Shown piece by piece: positions 32,960-46,307 of a stretch of 64,000 nucleotides of DNA. Origin of the DNA: Craspedostauros australis. Taxonomy: Eukaryota > Bacillariophyta > Bacillariophyceae > Mastogloiales > Achnanthaceae. The stretch is taken from positions 620,001 to 684,000 of the forward strand of contig JAMXDE010000011.1 of the NCBI GenBank assembly GCA_026770025.1. Direction: 5' to 3'. The position numbers and the translations under genes are program-made. Each line of letters starts with the position of its first letter. Within the stretch, counting starts at the first letter, position 1. A model generated the notes under the pieces. That model saw only the letters and a list, made by a program, of their open reading frames with translations, had not been told where the DNA came from and searched no databases.

Positions 32960-35900
32960 ATGGCATTGTCCTACACCCCAGCGCCTCATGAACAGGTACG
33001 TCCACGTCGCTTCTCCCTCTCCGCTGTCGTCGTTGTTGCTGTGGCTGTTGCTACTGCCATCGCCATCGCCATCGCTGCTGACAGAGGTGGCAGGCAAGGC
33101 CGACCAACCAGACCATGAACACGAGCGCAAACGCAAGCACGATCGAATGCTTTCCCTCCTTCCTGCCTTGGCTGTGGAGTCCCTGCACGAGCCAACTCGC
33201 AACAACAACCGCGACCCAGAGGGACTGACGCTGCGATGGGCACAATGCATTGCCGATAGTGTCTGCAGAGCGTGTGGAAGTGCGAGTGCAAGTGGACGTG
33301 GGAGGATGAGAATGATGCCATTGCGCTCCATCCACACAGAGACACCAACAGCCATGTGCGCATCGGCCGAATGCCAGTCCGCTGCCATGCATGCCCAGTA
33401 CGATTCGTGCACTCACATCGCTCTCCAATGACCCCATCTCGCGATCCCATCAAATACAACTCAACACAATGCAACACAATACTATACAATACAACCCCAT
33501 TGCCCGATTTCCCAATCCAGGGCTACTTCGAAGGCCTCTTCCAGGCTGCCGACGTGCAACGAAGCGGGAACATCGGAGGCGGAGACGCAGTCGCCTTCTT
33601 CTCTCGCTCCAAACTGCCCATCGAGATTCTCAAGAACATCTGGACCGTTTCCGACCAACCAGCCACCAGCTCACTGGACAGAAAGAAGTTCTTCGTGGCG
33701 ATCCGATTGATTCAGCTCACCCAGAATGGCCAGAAGGGAGAAGGGTCGCACCTGGGCGTCCAGCCAGGCGTCCAGATGCGCCCGGTCATGTTTGAGGGCG
33801 TCAGTGGCGTTTCCGTCCAGATGCCACCTCCGCCGGGTGCCCCCATGCCTGGACCTGCTTCTGCCGCTCCATCGGTCAACGGCATGTCCAACAGGAGCGC
33901 ACCAACTCCCCCGCCACAGCAAATGCCTCAGGCTGGAGCGATGCAGCCACCGCCACCACAGCAGCAGCAGCCAATGCAACAGATGCAACCGCCGCCACCT
34001 CAACAGCAGCAGCCAATGCAACCACCTGCGCCAGCAAATGCAATGCCTCCGCCCACCGACCCAAACAGCAGAGCATTGACGACGCAAGATCCTTATCAGC
34101 TGCCACCCCAGGACATCCCACGATACGAGGCACTCTTCCCGCAGTATGCCAAGCCAGATGGATTCGTCTACGGAACTGAAGCGGTCGAGCTCTTCTCCAA
34201 GTCAGGCGTCGACAAGTTGAAATTGCGCGACATCTGGAACATGGTGGATGTGCCAGCCGACAACCGTTTGGACAAGATGGAATTCGCCATCGCCATGCAC
34301 CTGATCGTGTGCATTTCCAGGAAGAATCTCCCCATGCCAACCAACGGATTGCCTCTGTCGCTCAAGGAATTGAAGCAAAAGCAATCCAAGCAGCCGCAGG
34401 CCTCCATCCCGTCTGACGCAGCCTCCGTCGCGAGCAGCCAGTACCAAAACCAGAGACCGCCATCAATGACGCAGCAGCCACCATCTCTTGGAGGGCCGGG
34501 ACTTTCCATGATGCCACCGCAGCAGACATCGCCACTGAGGAATACGCCCATGCCATCGCAGTACCAGCAACCACCTCAGCAGCAGGGTGTCCATACTTCA
34601 TCCTCCTTCGGAATGGCCGAGTCCGTGCGCTCCCAAGGACTGCCAAACGTCGTTGCAACCACCACAATGAGCGTCAGCGATGCATTCGAAGGATTGAGCG
34701 TCACATCCGCAGGCATCCACGATTCCCACAATCCCACATCCTACCTGAATGATGCAGACAAATCCGTTGCGAGATCGCCAAAGGCGATGACACCGCAACG
34801 TCACGCGGCGGTCTCACCACTGCCACAGGCTGGCTACGGAGCAGGCGCAAGTGCACTCGGTGCGCCACACCAATTGAGCATGGGAGGTCCCACCCCCGCC
34901 TTGTCCATGTCCATGTCCACGCCAGCGACCATCCCAGAGGCACCCAAAACCACTGAGCAACTCAAGGAAGACTACGAGATGGGAGACCAGAACCAGGAAT
35001 TGCACAAGATGAAGGCAGTTTTGCAAAAGTTGCAGGCCGAGAACATCTCCCTCAAGGCCCAGCTCGGCACCATGACAGAAGAAGAGAAGGATGTGCAAAA
35101 GGAACTCGCCGCAACCGTGGAAGAAATTGGCAACCTTTCGAACGAATTGACAACGTTGCGCGCGCAGGTCCTTGCGGCCAAATCCAAGCTTCTGGAGTCA
35201 ACGGCCGAACTCAAGGCAGCGCAGGAGAAGAAAGGGTGAGTTCCGTTGTGCCCATCACATCGAATCTGCATGATGACATCTCATGACTGCTCAATGTGTA
35301 TGCCGAGCGTTTTTCAGGCATCGTGTTGGTTTGTGCCAGCGTGACTTGTCAATGCGTGTTGTTTTCTGTCCCAGTTTCGCCATGTTTGCGTGCGTGCCCA
35401 CGCTACGAGCATGGTGCTGCTCTGCCCTACATTCCATTCACTGCCGCATTGTGTTCATGTGCCAGCTCACACCCCAGCCTTCCTTCCTTTGTGATGTCGT
35501 ATCAAATTGCAATTTGCACAACTATTCGACACAAATGCTGAAATGATTGACTCATCACTATTCCTTCATGCTCACTTGCGTTCGATCTTGCTTGTTGGCA
35601 GAGTGATGACGGACCTCATCGGCGAGGCTACTCAAACCAGGGTGGCGCTTGAATCGGCACACACCTCGATCAATGATGCCAATGTCACCAACCACGTTGC
35701 AGCCCAGCAACAGAACCAGGCAATGCAGCAAACAGATGTGTTTGAAGCCAACCTGTTCGACTTCGGCGGTGCGCCACCAGCTGGCGGGCAGCCCGCAGGA
35801 ATGCAACCACCACCTCCAGCTGCCGCTCCTGCTCCTGCTCCTGCTGCCACGCAACAGCACGATTACATGGGAATGGCATCCACGCCAAGCATCCAGCCAT

Positions 35901-37159
35901 CTGGCAGCCAGGATGCGGCATCCGTACGCAGTGGCCACGTGTCTCACCACAGCGGATTCGCACCTCAGCCTACTTTTATTCCGCCACCGGCTCCTGCGCC
36001 GGCAATGGACATGGGCATGGGCGGTCCACTACCACCGGCTGGTCCAACCCACGTTTCCACAGTGGACTCCTCAGACGAGGAGGACAACAACAAAAACGCA
36101 GACAACGGCGGTGCCAACGACCCCAACGCGCAGACCATGATGGGCTTCGGTGCGCCCATGCAACCAGCAGGTGGATTTGACAGCCAGAATCCGTACGCTG
36201 CACAACCGCCAGCGCCCGTTCAAATGAACCTGGGCATCGACACGCAGCCTGGCCACAGGCCAGCTCACACCAGGAGATCGTCAGGCTTCGGCTCAGATTT
36301 CGTGATGGGCGGATCGGCTATTCCCGTCGAACCAACTGGCGGCATGTCACCACCAGCCCGCTCGGCATCCAACAACGGTAGCTACGGGTACGAGGACACG
36401 ACCGAGGAGGCGATGGGGAACGTCACCAAGCTCAAGGAGCAGGCAAGAACCGCGGCAGAAGTGGCCCGCGACGCTGAGACTGCCTCGCTGCAGCTCAAGC
36501 AAGAAGCAGACAACCTGCGACGAGATGCTGACAAGGCGGAGGCCACAGCACGAAGCCTCAAGGTGTCAGCTTCGGAGAAGAAGAAGGGAGCCTTTGGAGG
36601 TGGCAAGAAGAAGAAGCTCCAGCGCGACGCAGAGAAGGCTGCCGGAGAAGCCGCAGCGATCAAGAAGAGATTCATGGCCGTGCAATCTCAGGCACATGAT
36701 GCCGACGCTGTTGCCCTGCAGACAAGGCGCGAGGCAGAGCGATTGCGAAACGAGGCAGAGCAGGCCGAGATGGAGGTCGCTGCGGCCGCCTCCATGATTC
36801 AGCAGAAGAAGGACGAGCCACAGCCTCAGTCCATGCCCCAACCACCGCCACCAAGTATGGCGACACCGGCGGGTATGCCAGCTCCGGAGATGGCCGCCAA
36901 CCCACCCTCAAATGGATACGGTGGAATGGGAGATGCCCCACTACCATCAATGGGAGGCTTTGGAGGACCATCGTACCCTCCTCCATCTGGCAGTGGGCTC
37001 GGCAACGGATTCTCGTCAAACGTCATGGCGTCTGGCGGTGGCGATGCGTTCGACCTGCCCTCCCCCACCCAGCTGACGGGCGCTGGCATGGGAAACGCGC
37101 CGCCAATGGCGCCACCAGCAGGAGGTGCTGCCAGTGATCCGTACGCCAATCCATTCTAG
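32960..37159 (+). CDS. EPS15/Pan1-like EH-domain endocytic scaffold, 1102 aa
   Basis: Three exons: 32960-32995 (12 codons), 33521-35235 and 35602-37159. The first join (phase 0, donor GTACGT) gives HEQ-GYFEGLF, which restores the start of the first EH domain; the second (phase 2, donor GTGAGT) gives KKG-VMTDL. EH1 covers about residues 10-100 (GLFQAADVQRSGNI, LPIEILKNIWTVSD). EH2 covers about 200-300 (YEALFPQYAKPDGFVYG, KLKLRDIWNMVDV). Gln/Pro-rich linkers separate the domains. Coiled coils occur at about 490-580 (ELHKMKAVLQKLQAEN...) and again near 800-950 (Ala/Glu/Lys-rich). The protein ends in YANPF, an NPF tripeptide that EH domains bind. This architecture is that of clathrin-adaptor scaffolds of the EPS15/intersectin/Pan1 class, acting at the plasma membrane in endocytosis. 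Confidence 0.88.
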
Positions 37160-37605
37160 TAATCACTGTGGACCTAGATATGGGGGGATCGTGATGGACA
37201 ATTCCGCACTGGACTGGATTGGACTGAGGCAGGAGGTATGTACGTGCGTGTGGTTGTCGTAAGCTAGAGAGAGAGAGAGAGGATTTGACACTGATTGTGA
37301 TGCAACGCAAGACATCAGACCCGGCGTGTCAACATTGAACTAATGGTAAAAGCCAAGTGAACAATAGTCGGAGCGGTATCGTTGGTATTATTAATTCTGA
37401 TCCCAGATTAATTCATCCACGCCCAGTGCCAAAACGCGTTCCGGACCAGGGCACGAGCATTATGCACTGACACGTCCAATCCCTGGTGGTATGGTATTAG
37501 TGCAGTATCGTGTCTTGTACGTAGCTCGTGCCACACCCTACTCGTACATGGAATACCCTCGAGCGTGCGTAGATCGTACCAAGGCAATGAGATTCCATCA
37601 CATTC
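37160..37605. other. Convergent spacer with GA microsatellite
   Basis: This lies between the 3' ends of the EH-domain gene and the large helical-protein gene. A (GA)n run lies at about 37266-37282. No gene or tRNA was seen. Confidence 0.5.
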
Positions 37606-40600
37606 TCAGCGGATACTGCGGAAGGGACTTCGGTTGCTACCCGCTCTTCTGGTGCCGAACCAAGATTCATCCATTCCTCCCGCGGCACCCACTCCCTTCG
37701 ATCGCCCACCCTGGGCTGCCACGTGCGTCTTGTTGCATTGCTCAACGAACTGGAGTTCTTGTGCCATCTGGGCCTTCACCGCGTCCCACACCTGCGCGCA
37801 CAGAACCGGCTTCAACTTCCCGACTGAAATTGCTTGTGCCACAGCTGTTGGTGACGATACTCCTTCATTCTCAGGTGCCTCGAACAGATCCTTGAGTTGC
37901 TTGGCGAGCGCCAGCCTCTTGCTGGACTTGATGGATATGGGACTTCCAAGCTCATGGTGGATGGACAAGTCAATTCCAAGCAAACGCGTCGTTTCTTCCG
38001 CCAACCGTCGCACAGTTGCGGACCTCGACAGGCCGCTGCCGTAGTTGTGATGGCACCACTGCAGAATGAGAATGAGATGGCCGAGCGACAGACGGTCCTT
38101 GGATTCCTCCAGATCCGTGGCGTTATCCAGCCCTGCCTGATACTGCGCGACGTATCGGCGTTTGGAGACATCTTCGTAGCCTGCCAGCCGGTCGGTCGAC
38201 ACGCTGTCGATCTTGTTCGTTGCCGCCGTGTGTAGGTTGCTTGTTCTTTGGATCATCTGCACCTTCCACATCTGGTTGACTGTGTCGACCTCAAGGACGC
38301 GCCCGAAGCAAATGTGTTCATTGGCTCCGTGAGAGTGCAGCTGATCAGTTCCAAACAAGGGGTTTTCATTCGCCGAACGGTATGCGATGATCGAACGGGG
38401 CTTGACCAGTGCCATCGAGTTCATTCGTGCCGCTTCTTCTCTCGTGAAATGGACGAACGAGGATGCTGCTGGATGAGCATTCGACAACAGGCTGATCGCC
38501 TCAGTCACACAACCCGCCACTCGGTGCTCCACGTCCAGGATGAACGCATTCGTGACGAACTTTCTGCTCTTTGGTTCAGCATAGGAGTCGCCCGGTTGAT
38601 CTTGCGCAACTTGCTTCAGGTGGTCGGGGATGGTCTTTGATGCGTCCATGTCCTGCCTTGTTGCTGCTGTCACGCATGCTGACACCAGCAAGGAGTACCG
38701 GATAGCTTCGTGCTTTGCGTTGGGAAGGCCACCTGCCAGGAGGGGGTTGACCGGGACGGTGACTCCGTACGTCCCAGCATCCGCGGTGTGAAATTCCGCC
38801 AGTGCTCGGAACAGCTCACGCGATGTGCCCGAAGCGGACAGGAACTTGCTCAAACGGACGACGCTCTGAGTGATCGAGGCGGCAAAGTCTTGCATGAGAT
38901 TGCTTGGTCTTCGCATGACGACCTCGTTCCAATCTCGATCGAACCAGCACGTGAGGAAGGAGAAGCAATGCTTGGCCTCCTCCAGGCTTCTGCAAGTGAA
39001 TGGGACGTCATCTGCCGCAAGGTATTGCAGGCACCCCAGCACCAGATGCTGATAAGATGCCATGAATGTCGCAGCAAGATCGTAAAAGAACTTGGTGTGA
39101 CTGTTCATGGTTGCTGTTCCGGCATCTGCTCTTCGATGGATTGTCCGCAAAGAGCAGGAAATGAATTCAAGAGTCGACAGCCACACTTCGTGAACCGGAT
39201 CAGCCTGTCTGAATTTGCTCGATCCTGCGTATTCCGTTGGCGTAGGTAATTGCTCGCTCATGACGTATCCTCGTGGTGGCTGTCCCTGCTGGTAGCTGTT
39301 CCAGCGAGCTGCAGCTCTGAGGAAGATGGGGTTTTTTATGATGACTTGGGCGATTCCAGACTTGGCGACCAATGACAGCATTGATGAGTGCCTGGATGCT
39401 GTGACGAGCGTCATGAATTCAATCGCCGATTGCAGCAGCTGCACAGCCTGGCGTTGAGATGCCGAAGCCCAGGTATCGGTGGCATTCCCCGTAATTTCGC
39501 TTGCCCTCGGTGTAGAGGCAGCCTGGAAGAGGATGATGCGAATGACGTGATGCTCATCTAAGATGTTTGCCAACCTCAGCATGAATCGATCCTGAGACGA
39601 CTGCATGGATTGGGTTGACCTTCTCGCCACCAACGTCGACAACAGCGACATGCACGATGCTAATAGTTGGTCGCAGAGCTTCTCCTGCTTCGGTTGTTTT
39701 GGCTGGATCCAGCTTTGCAACACCTCCAATATTTTGGCAGCGACTTGTGCGCATGCCGAGTACGCATCGTCTCGCTGGGTTGCATATTGACTTGCCACGA
39801 TGGTTGCGTCCCCTTCACAGTGCCTCGTGAGGACCATCATTGCTAGGACAAGTGGTTGCATCACACCACAGCATATTTGCTGTGAATTCCGTTAAGACCA
39901 TGTCATCGTCGTTGTTGTTCCGTTGGTTAATTTGCGCATTCATGCCGTGAGCGACAACATGATCGCCAATCAGCAGAGTTGCAGCATTTCGAAGCCGTGT
40001 CGACGACAGCAACACGGAAGCAGATGGTTGAGACATCATTGGACAGCGCGTATGATATATGTATGGATGCATGCTCGTGCGCATGTGAGTATGTGTGCAA
40101 TGAAGGTGTAAGTGAATGAAAATAGATGCAAGTACAATAGGTGCCAACGCATACATACAAGGACAGACAAGACGAACACAACGGTTCAAACCACGAGGAC
40201 GTTGCTCTCGGCCCATGGCATGCGCACTGGTATGATACTCACGTGCTTGTCACCAGTAGAATTCTTGTCATCTGTAGACGGTATCAAGATGGCAAACACT
40301 CGCTTGCATGTATTGGCCAACATCATCAGCAGCTTCAGCATCGCCGCAGCATCGGATTGAGCACCCTGCTGGGTGCCGACAGGGATAGCCTCGACAATGT
40401 ACAACAACGTCTCAGCTTGCGACGAGGCCATCATCACGATTTCCTTCTCCAGCAATTGGCGTGACAGGTCAGCAGGGATCCTTTCGAAGTTGGATGCAGC
40501 CGCGGCCAACGCATCCATGACTGCGCTGGCAAATCCAACGAGTTGTGCTCTCGTGAGCTGGCCACTTGCAATGTCATCTCTCGCTGTGGCGATGGCGATC

Positions 40601-43600
40601 TGCGAAAAGTCCTGCCAACGTTGCTGTAAGGTTTGCTCAGCCCTCAGCAGCTGATTGGAAAGGCACGTTTGGTTGCTCAATTCGATCCACTGGGATGCAT
40701 CGGCAGTCATGGTGGATCGTGATGCTGCCGTCCCGTCGATTGGCCTCGACGCAACCTTCGCCAACGTTGTGGCCATTGCGTTTGGATTGTACCTGTTACC
40801 TCTGGTATAGGCATCGTCGACGGAGGAATTTGCTGGGATGGAAGGGAAGCAATCGGCCAGGACCTTGACCAACGATTGGGCTCGCGATTGGTGATGGAAT
40901 GCCATCAGCGTGTTGTTCAATTCTGTGGATGTATCCCCGACCGTGCTCACGCCTTCAGCGGTCGCGTAGTCCTTTGCCACGGTTGCAAATGCGGCTCGAA
41001 GTCTTGACAGTCCGATGTTCGCGATGTCTTGCGAGGTTGCTGTCGGCGATTGGAGCTTCCAGATGACATCCACCGTCACGATGTGAAGTGCAGAGCTGTG
41101 CAGATCCATTGCCACCGTCTTTGACAATTCCGTGGCAAGCGTGGATGTGGTTGCTGGCTCTCTGCCCGTGTCACTGCTTCGAATCATACTGGAATGATCC
41201 ACGATCAACGATATCAGATCGTTGACCACGCCCTGCCGGATCTTTTCAACGGCATCAACTATGACAGCATACTTCTTCTCGTCGCTCATCAAGAGACTCT
41301 GCATGCACACAGGCCAAACCTGATCCATGACATTCAGCATGGATGCGGCGAGTCTGAGATGCGAAACATTCGCCTTGTTTCCGAAGATGACGTTGTCATA
41401 ATCCCCCCTTGACGATTGCAGCAAGTTGACGACCCCTGTCAACTCCTTGGCAACTGCATGCAACAAGCCGGCCCCATCTTCGAATATGCCGAGGGCGATC
41501 GATGTGTCCGATTTAATCATGGTCCCCACAAGACCCAGGCTCATCATGGTTGTGATCAGCGTCTTTTGGTTGCGCCCGGAACCGCCATGTAGGTTGCCTT
41601 GCGCAAATGCCATGAATTTCTTGAGGAAGGTACTGGAGGACTGCAGAGTTCGGATGAGCGTCGAGTTTTCCAATTTCAAGCTCGCGTGTGCGTTGTTGAT
41701 ATAGCCACGCAGCAAATCCAGCGCTGGGATGACCATCGCTTCGACGCGCCTATCTGTATCGGACATGGTGGGCAAGTACCGCAGGATCAGGTCCAGGTTG
41801 TTCAGTGATACCGATTTCCACACTCCGATCGCTGTGGTGTCCACCACAGAACCGGATGGCACCAGCGCTGGGCTGGTCAGCACAGCATCTGGACCCAAAT
41901 CCATGTACGTGAGATTTCCAATATCGGATTGTTGGGAACGATTGGCGGATGCATTTTCACTGACCATCTCGTTGGCGTGCGCGGACCATCGGGCAAGCAC
42001 ATTGATTGCGATGGATGCCAGCTTGATGGGGCAGAAGGAATCGGAGATGTTGACGTCGCGTCGTGTTTGGATGACCTCAACGTCGATGTCACTGCCTTCG
42101 AAGGTGTCGAACCATCTCGTGAGATGCTCGGCAGGATCCTTCTGGGGTCCGGACTCGGTCTCCTTCGATGCAGTCTTGGTGGACATCATCGATGCCCAAG
42201 CACCGAAGTTCTGACTCTCCCCTTCGCTGGTGACGATGGCGTCCAGCACGTTGGTGTCATCGAGCAGGCTCTGCAGCCGGATGAGGAGGGCCATCGCGAT
42301 GGGCGAGCTCGCATAGTGAGCGATGGAATGGCCGAGCCCAGGGCTGTGAGAAAAGTTGATGATCAAACGCGCGCGCACTTCTGCGGCCGTCTGTTGCACC
42401 ACAGCAGAGCTGTGCGCCTTGATGATCACACCGATCTCGTCCAGCAGATTCAACTGGCACGTGAGGATGGAGTACGCAGTTGCATTCGCCAGGCGTGTGC
42501 CGGATGAATGGAACGAGGCCGCGGTGGAAGGAGACGAGGCAAGCACCGTGTTGACTGCCTCGAGACAGTCACTGATGTCGTGGAGGTAGCGGATGGTGTC
42601 AGCATCCGACACGATGTCGCTGAACGCGACGGCGGGCAGGTGCTCGATGAAGCCACCAAGGAGATGCGATGCTGCGTCCGTGGCGTCATTGTTCTGCGAG
42701 AGCAAGTGCGACAGCTTGGCTTGTGGGATTTGCGAGCTGTTCAGTATTCTCATGAGCTGCGACAAGAAGGCCGGGTCGGAATCATCGAGGAACATCTTGA
42801 CCAGCGCGATGACATCGCGCGCTGATTTGACGTCGATGGTGCCGTGCAGCAGGCTCGCCAGGGTGGAGATGAAGGAGTTCTGCGAGTCGTCATCGTTCGG
42901 TACGCGGAAGGCCTGGGTGGTCTCCTCGAAGAGTCCATTGGACTTGCCATTGCGCACGAATGTGATGAGGGCTTGCAAGGCGGAGCTCCGCAGCTTCTGG
43001 AACTGCGGAGTGTGCAGATTGTTGGACAGCGGTTTGCAGAAGATGATGATTTGGCCGATGAGGTACTGTGGCAGGATGCGGAGTGCCTCCTGCATGGACT
43101 TTGCATCGAAGCAGGTGGCTGCTAGCATCTGCAGCAAAGGTGTCGCTGCCGAAAGGAACAGTTCCCCCATGCCCACGTCCGTAGTCACGTTAGCGGTTTG
43201 CTGCCCCGACACGGCCAGGGAGTAGGCCGCATCGAGGAGGTGCGCCATGGGTAGAACCGCGTCGGAGGAATCGTCCGTGGAGGTGGACTTGTACCATTCG
43301 TTCCAAAAGTCCGCACAGAGCGCGTTGTTGTTGGCGTATATGACTGCCGCCAGGTTGCAAAGGGTGCCGATGTTGTCGCAAGAGGCATCGTGGTCGATGG
43401 ATAGGATGCTGTCCTGGAATGCCACGATGAAGGACAGCAGCAGCTCCTTCGCAATGCTGGTGTAGGCCAACGCGGCGCCGTCGGTGGCGCTGGTCTCGTC
43501 GCCGACTTCAGACAACGATAGCTGATTGGGGGTATCCAGCTGCCAGTCATAGAAGGGGGTGTCCTGCGCAATGACAGTGCCGCGGTCACTCCGCCCCGCC

Positions 43601-45099
43601 AGGTCTTCGAGGAGGGAATGCAGGTAGTCAATCGACCCGCCCTTGTCGTTGGCCGTTTGGACCATGTCCAAGCCGCTGCCGTACAAGGTTTGCCAGAAGG
43701 CATCGGCGTCACCTCCGCGATCTGACGACAGGAGCGACGCGTAGGATAGGTAGAGCAAGAGGCCGAACGCCATCATGGTGATGGATTCCGGAACATCGAC
43801 GACGTCCACGGTGGAAGGGGATCGGTTGGCATGATGCTGGGTGAGCCTCGTGACGACTTGGGCGGCGGAGTCCGCGACCATGGATCTCAGCATCTCAATC
43901 TCTGCTTCGGCATCTCCCGAGATGAGACCCGTGAGCATCGGGTGCGATTCAACCCAATCCGAATTGTCCTCCAGCACTCTCCAAAGGCTCATGCATTCGG
44001 CGCAGATCAATCCTGCCAGCTGGGAGAGGCGGCGATTGGCAGTGAAGCCTGTGAAGAACTGCTTGCAGGAGGAGAATGCCACAAGGATGGCAGCAAAGTC
44101 GAATCTGCAGACGCCGCCGTCTATCCGTTGGTAGAGGTAGATGAGCAGCCCCTCCAGGGCTTCGAGCCGCTCCTGCACCTCCAAGCAGGTCATGATGTGC
44201 ACGCAATCCGACACGAATGCATTCCACGACTGCATTGATGAGAAGGAGGTGGCGGAGGTGGAGACCTTCGATCGGTTCTCGCGCAGCTTCTTCATCGGTT
44301 CGAACTGATGGCGCGCTGGCGGATCGTTGGGTTTGCAGGCCAGGAAGAGGAGACGTCGGAAGATGCCCCGCTTCTTCCCGCCATCAATGTCGTAGGCGTC
44401 ATCGAGGTTCTGCAGCATGGCGGCAGAGTCCTGGTTGTCCACGCTGTCGTCCTGTTCCAGCCGCAGGGCCTCCGTGAGCACTCCCAACCGGGCCAGACGC
44501 TGCTGATGGTGATAGCGCAGCGTCTTGAGCAGCAGCTCTCTCGTCCCCATGAGCTCCTGCAGCCGCGATCCGTCCGTGTCGATGGAGCGCAGCGCGCTCA
44601 TGGTGACCTCGACGGCGCGGCTTTCGGACAAGCGCAGCAAGGCCGAGACCGCAGCGAGGTGGCTCCTGCCGTCCTCCGATTGGAAGGCCCCCGGCTGGTT
44701 TCCCTTCGCGGCGCCACCGCCGTTGGATTGTCCGGCCGGCACGATGGCCAATGCCGTCTGCACGGTCTGGATGGCGCCGCGCTGAAACCGAAATCCCCTG
44801 CGTTCCAGATCCCTGCAGATGCCGTTCCAGAAGGCGGATTCCGCATCCGCGTGCACGTCCTCCTCCATGCGCACTGCGAGGTTGGCCAGCCGGTTGGAGG
44901 CCTCGTCTCGCATCTGCGGCATCACGATCAGCCGCCACGTCTCCTCATCGTCCTCCTGGAACAGGTGGCTCTTGTTGCCGTCGTTTGCGAGTGCCAGCGT
45001 CATGCTGTTGTCGTTGTGGGTGTTGTTGGCAATGTTGTTGGCAATGTTGTTGGTATTGATGCTGACAGCAGATGTGAATGTGAATGTGGGGCTGCTCAC
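37606..45099 (-). CDS. Giant helical-repeat protein, perhaps a Nup188/Nup205-type nucleoporin, 2376 aa
   Basis: Exon 1 is 45099-40243 and exon 2 is 39879-37606, joined in phase 0 across a 363-bp intron (GTGAGT donor, TTCACAG acceptor), giving TGDKH-QICCGVM. The whole chain is rich in amphipathic helices (e.g. LARLGVLTEALRLEQD, SLGHLILILQWCHHNYG) with no enzyme motif, signal peptide or membrane segment, as in alpha-solenoid scaffold proteins. Size and the alternation of helices suggest an inner-ring nucleoporin (Nup188 or Nup205/Nup192), and a short beta-like insert near FGRVLEVDTVNQMWKVQM might be an SH3-like element. This is inference from general features, not a recognised motif; other huge solenoids remain possible. 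The first 35 residues are low-complexity, with a repeated NNIANN. It is divergent from the HAD gene. Confidence 0.7.
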
Positions 45100-45521
45100 T
45101 CGAGTCTCCCCTTGCTTTGTTGTCTTTGTTGTCTTTGGTCTCTTGGTGTGGTTTCAAACCCCTGGATCGTCAAATGTTGCAGCCAACAAGGACGTGAGGG
45201 GCTTCGGATTGGTTTTGGCGTCGATTTCAGTCCGGATAGTCGATTTTGATGGTGCGATTTAGATATCCCACACATATAGTATCAATGTTGGAGATTTCAG
45301 TACTATGGTGAAAATTCCAATACTGTGGAGATATCCTATTGAAAGGATATCAGTGAAACGAGAACGAATCTTCGCGATTGGCGGGAAAACGAAGAAAACA
45401 AGAAGACCACACATGTCTGCAGAGAACATCCACGCTCTCCGTCATTCCGATCAAACATCAAGAGAGCATCACAATTCCAACAAGCAATCCAACAAGCAAT
45501 CCAATCGCAATAGCAATAGCA
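45100..45521. promoter_or_regulatory. Bidirectional promoter with a GATATCCT hairpin
   Basis: A 422-bp spacer between two divergent genes. A perfect inverted repeat, GATATCCT-attgaa-AGGATATC, lies at 45330-45351, and a related GATATCC occurs at 45262. Such palindromes can be dimeric factor sites or simply structure; nothing here identifies the factor. Confidence 0.4.
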
Positions 45522-46307
45522 ATGACGACGACAACGAGCAATCCACCAACGACGTTGATCTTCGACGTGGACGACACGCTGTACGACGTGGGAACGGGCT
45601 TCACTGCCCACCGCAACGGCGACGCAGCGCAGCAGTTCATGGTGGACTACCTCGACTTCCCGGATCTGGCAACGGCCAAGGCGATCCGCGATGAGTACTT
45701 CGAGCGCTACCACGCCACCGCCAAGGCCCTCACAGTGGCGGAGCAGGAGGGACGCTTCCCACCCCCCAAGGAAGGCGCCTCCACTCCGCGATTCCGCACG
45801 CAAGATCTGTCCGAATACTGGGCCAGCAACCTCAACTTCGACATGCTGGGCGGCGTGAAGCAGCAGCTGCTCGACGACTTGAAGGCCTGCCCGCTCAAGC
45901 TCGTGGCATTCTCGAACGGCCCGCGCAAGTACGTCAAGCGCGTGCTGCAGCAGCTGGGGCTGTGGGAGCTGTTCGGCGAGGAGCGGTTGTTCGCCGTCGA
46001 CGACGTGCTGCCGTACTGCAAGCCCGAGAAGGAGGCCTTCGAGAAGATCTTCCAGCGCGTCGGCGTGCGGGCCGAGGAGTGCGTGCTGTTCGAGGACAGC
46101 ATGAAGAACATCCGCCGCGCCAAGGAGCTGGGCGTGCGCACCGTTCTCATCACGGGCACAAGAGGGCAGCATGCGGATGCGGCCGAGGATACCAAGCCAG
46201 GCGATGCGCCCATGGCCGACGATCCGGCGGTCGATCATGCCATGGAACGCATTGAGGAAATGCGACAGAAGCTGCCAGGTTTGTGGGAGACTCCCGCCAA
46301 GTTTTGA
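45522..46307 (+). CDS. HAD-family pyrimidine 5'-nucleotidase (SDT1-like), 261 aa
   Basis: Single exon. The HAD motifs are intact: motif I DVDDTLYDVG, motif II AFSNGPRKYV, motif III Lys in CKPEKEAFEKIF, and motif IV FEDSMKNIRRAKELG. The DVDDTLY start and the NG-x-x-K pattern match the pyrimidine 5'-nucleotidase subfamily (yeast SDT1/PHM8), which removes phosphate from UMP/CMP or similar substrates, in the cytosol. The Met at 45522 was chosen because it lies a dozen residues before motif I, as in family members. An upstream in-frame ATG at 45378 would add a low-complexity stretch encoded by repeated CAATCC and AATAGC units. The protein ends in a loosely conserved tail. It is convergent with the UBL-PUB protein gene, 239 bp apart. 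Confidence 0.85.
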   Translation: MTTTTSNPPTTLIFDVDDTLYDVGTGFTAHRNGDAAQQFMVDYLDFPDLATAKAIRDEYFERYHATAKALTVAEQEGRFPPPKEGASTPRFRTQDLSEYWASNLNFDMLGGVKQQLLDDLKACPLKLVAFSNGPRKYVKRVLQQLGLWELFGEERLFAVDDVLPYCKPEKEAFEKIFQRVGVRAEECVLFEDSMKNIRRAKELGVRTVLITGTRGQHADAAEDTKPGDAPMADDPAVDHAMERIEEMRQKLPGLWETPAKF

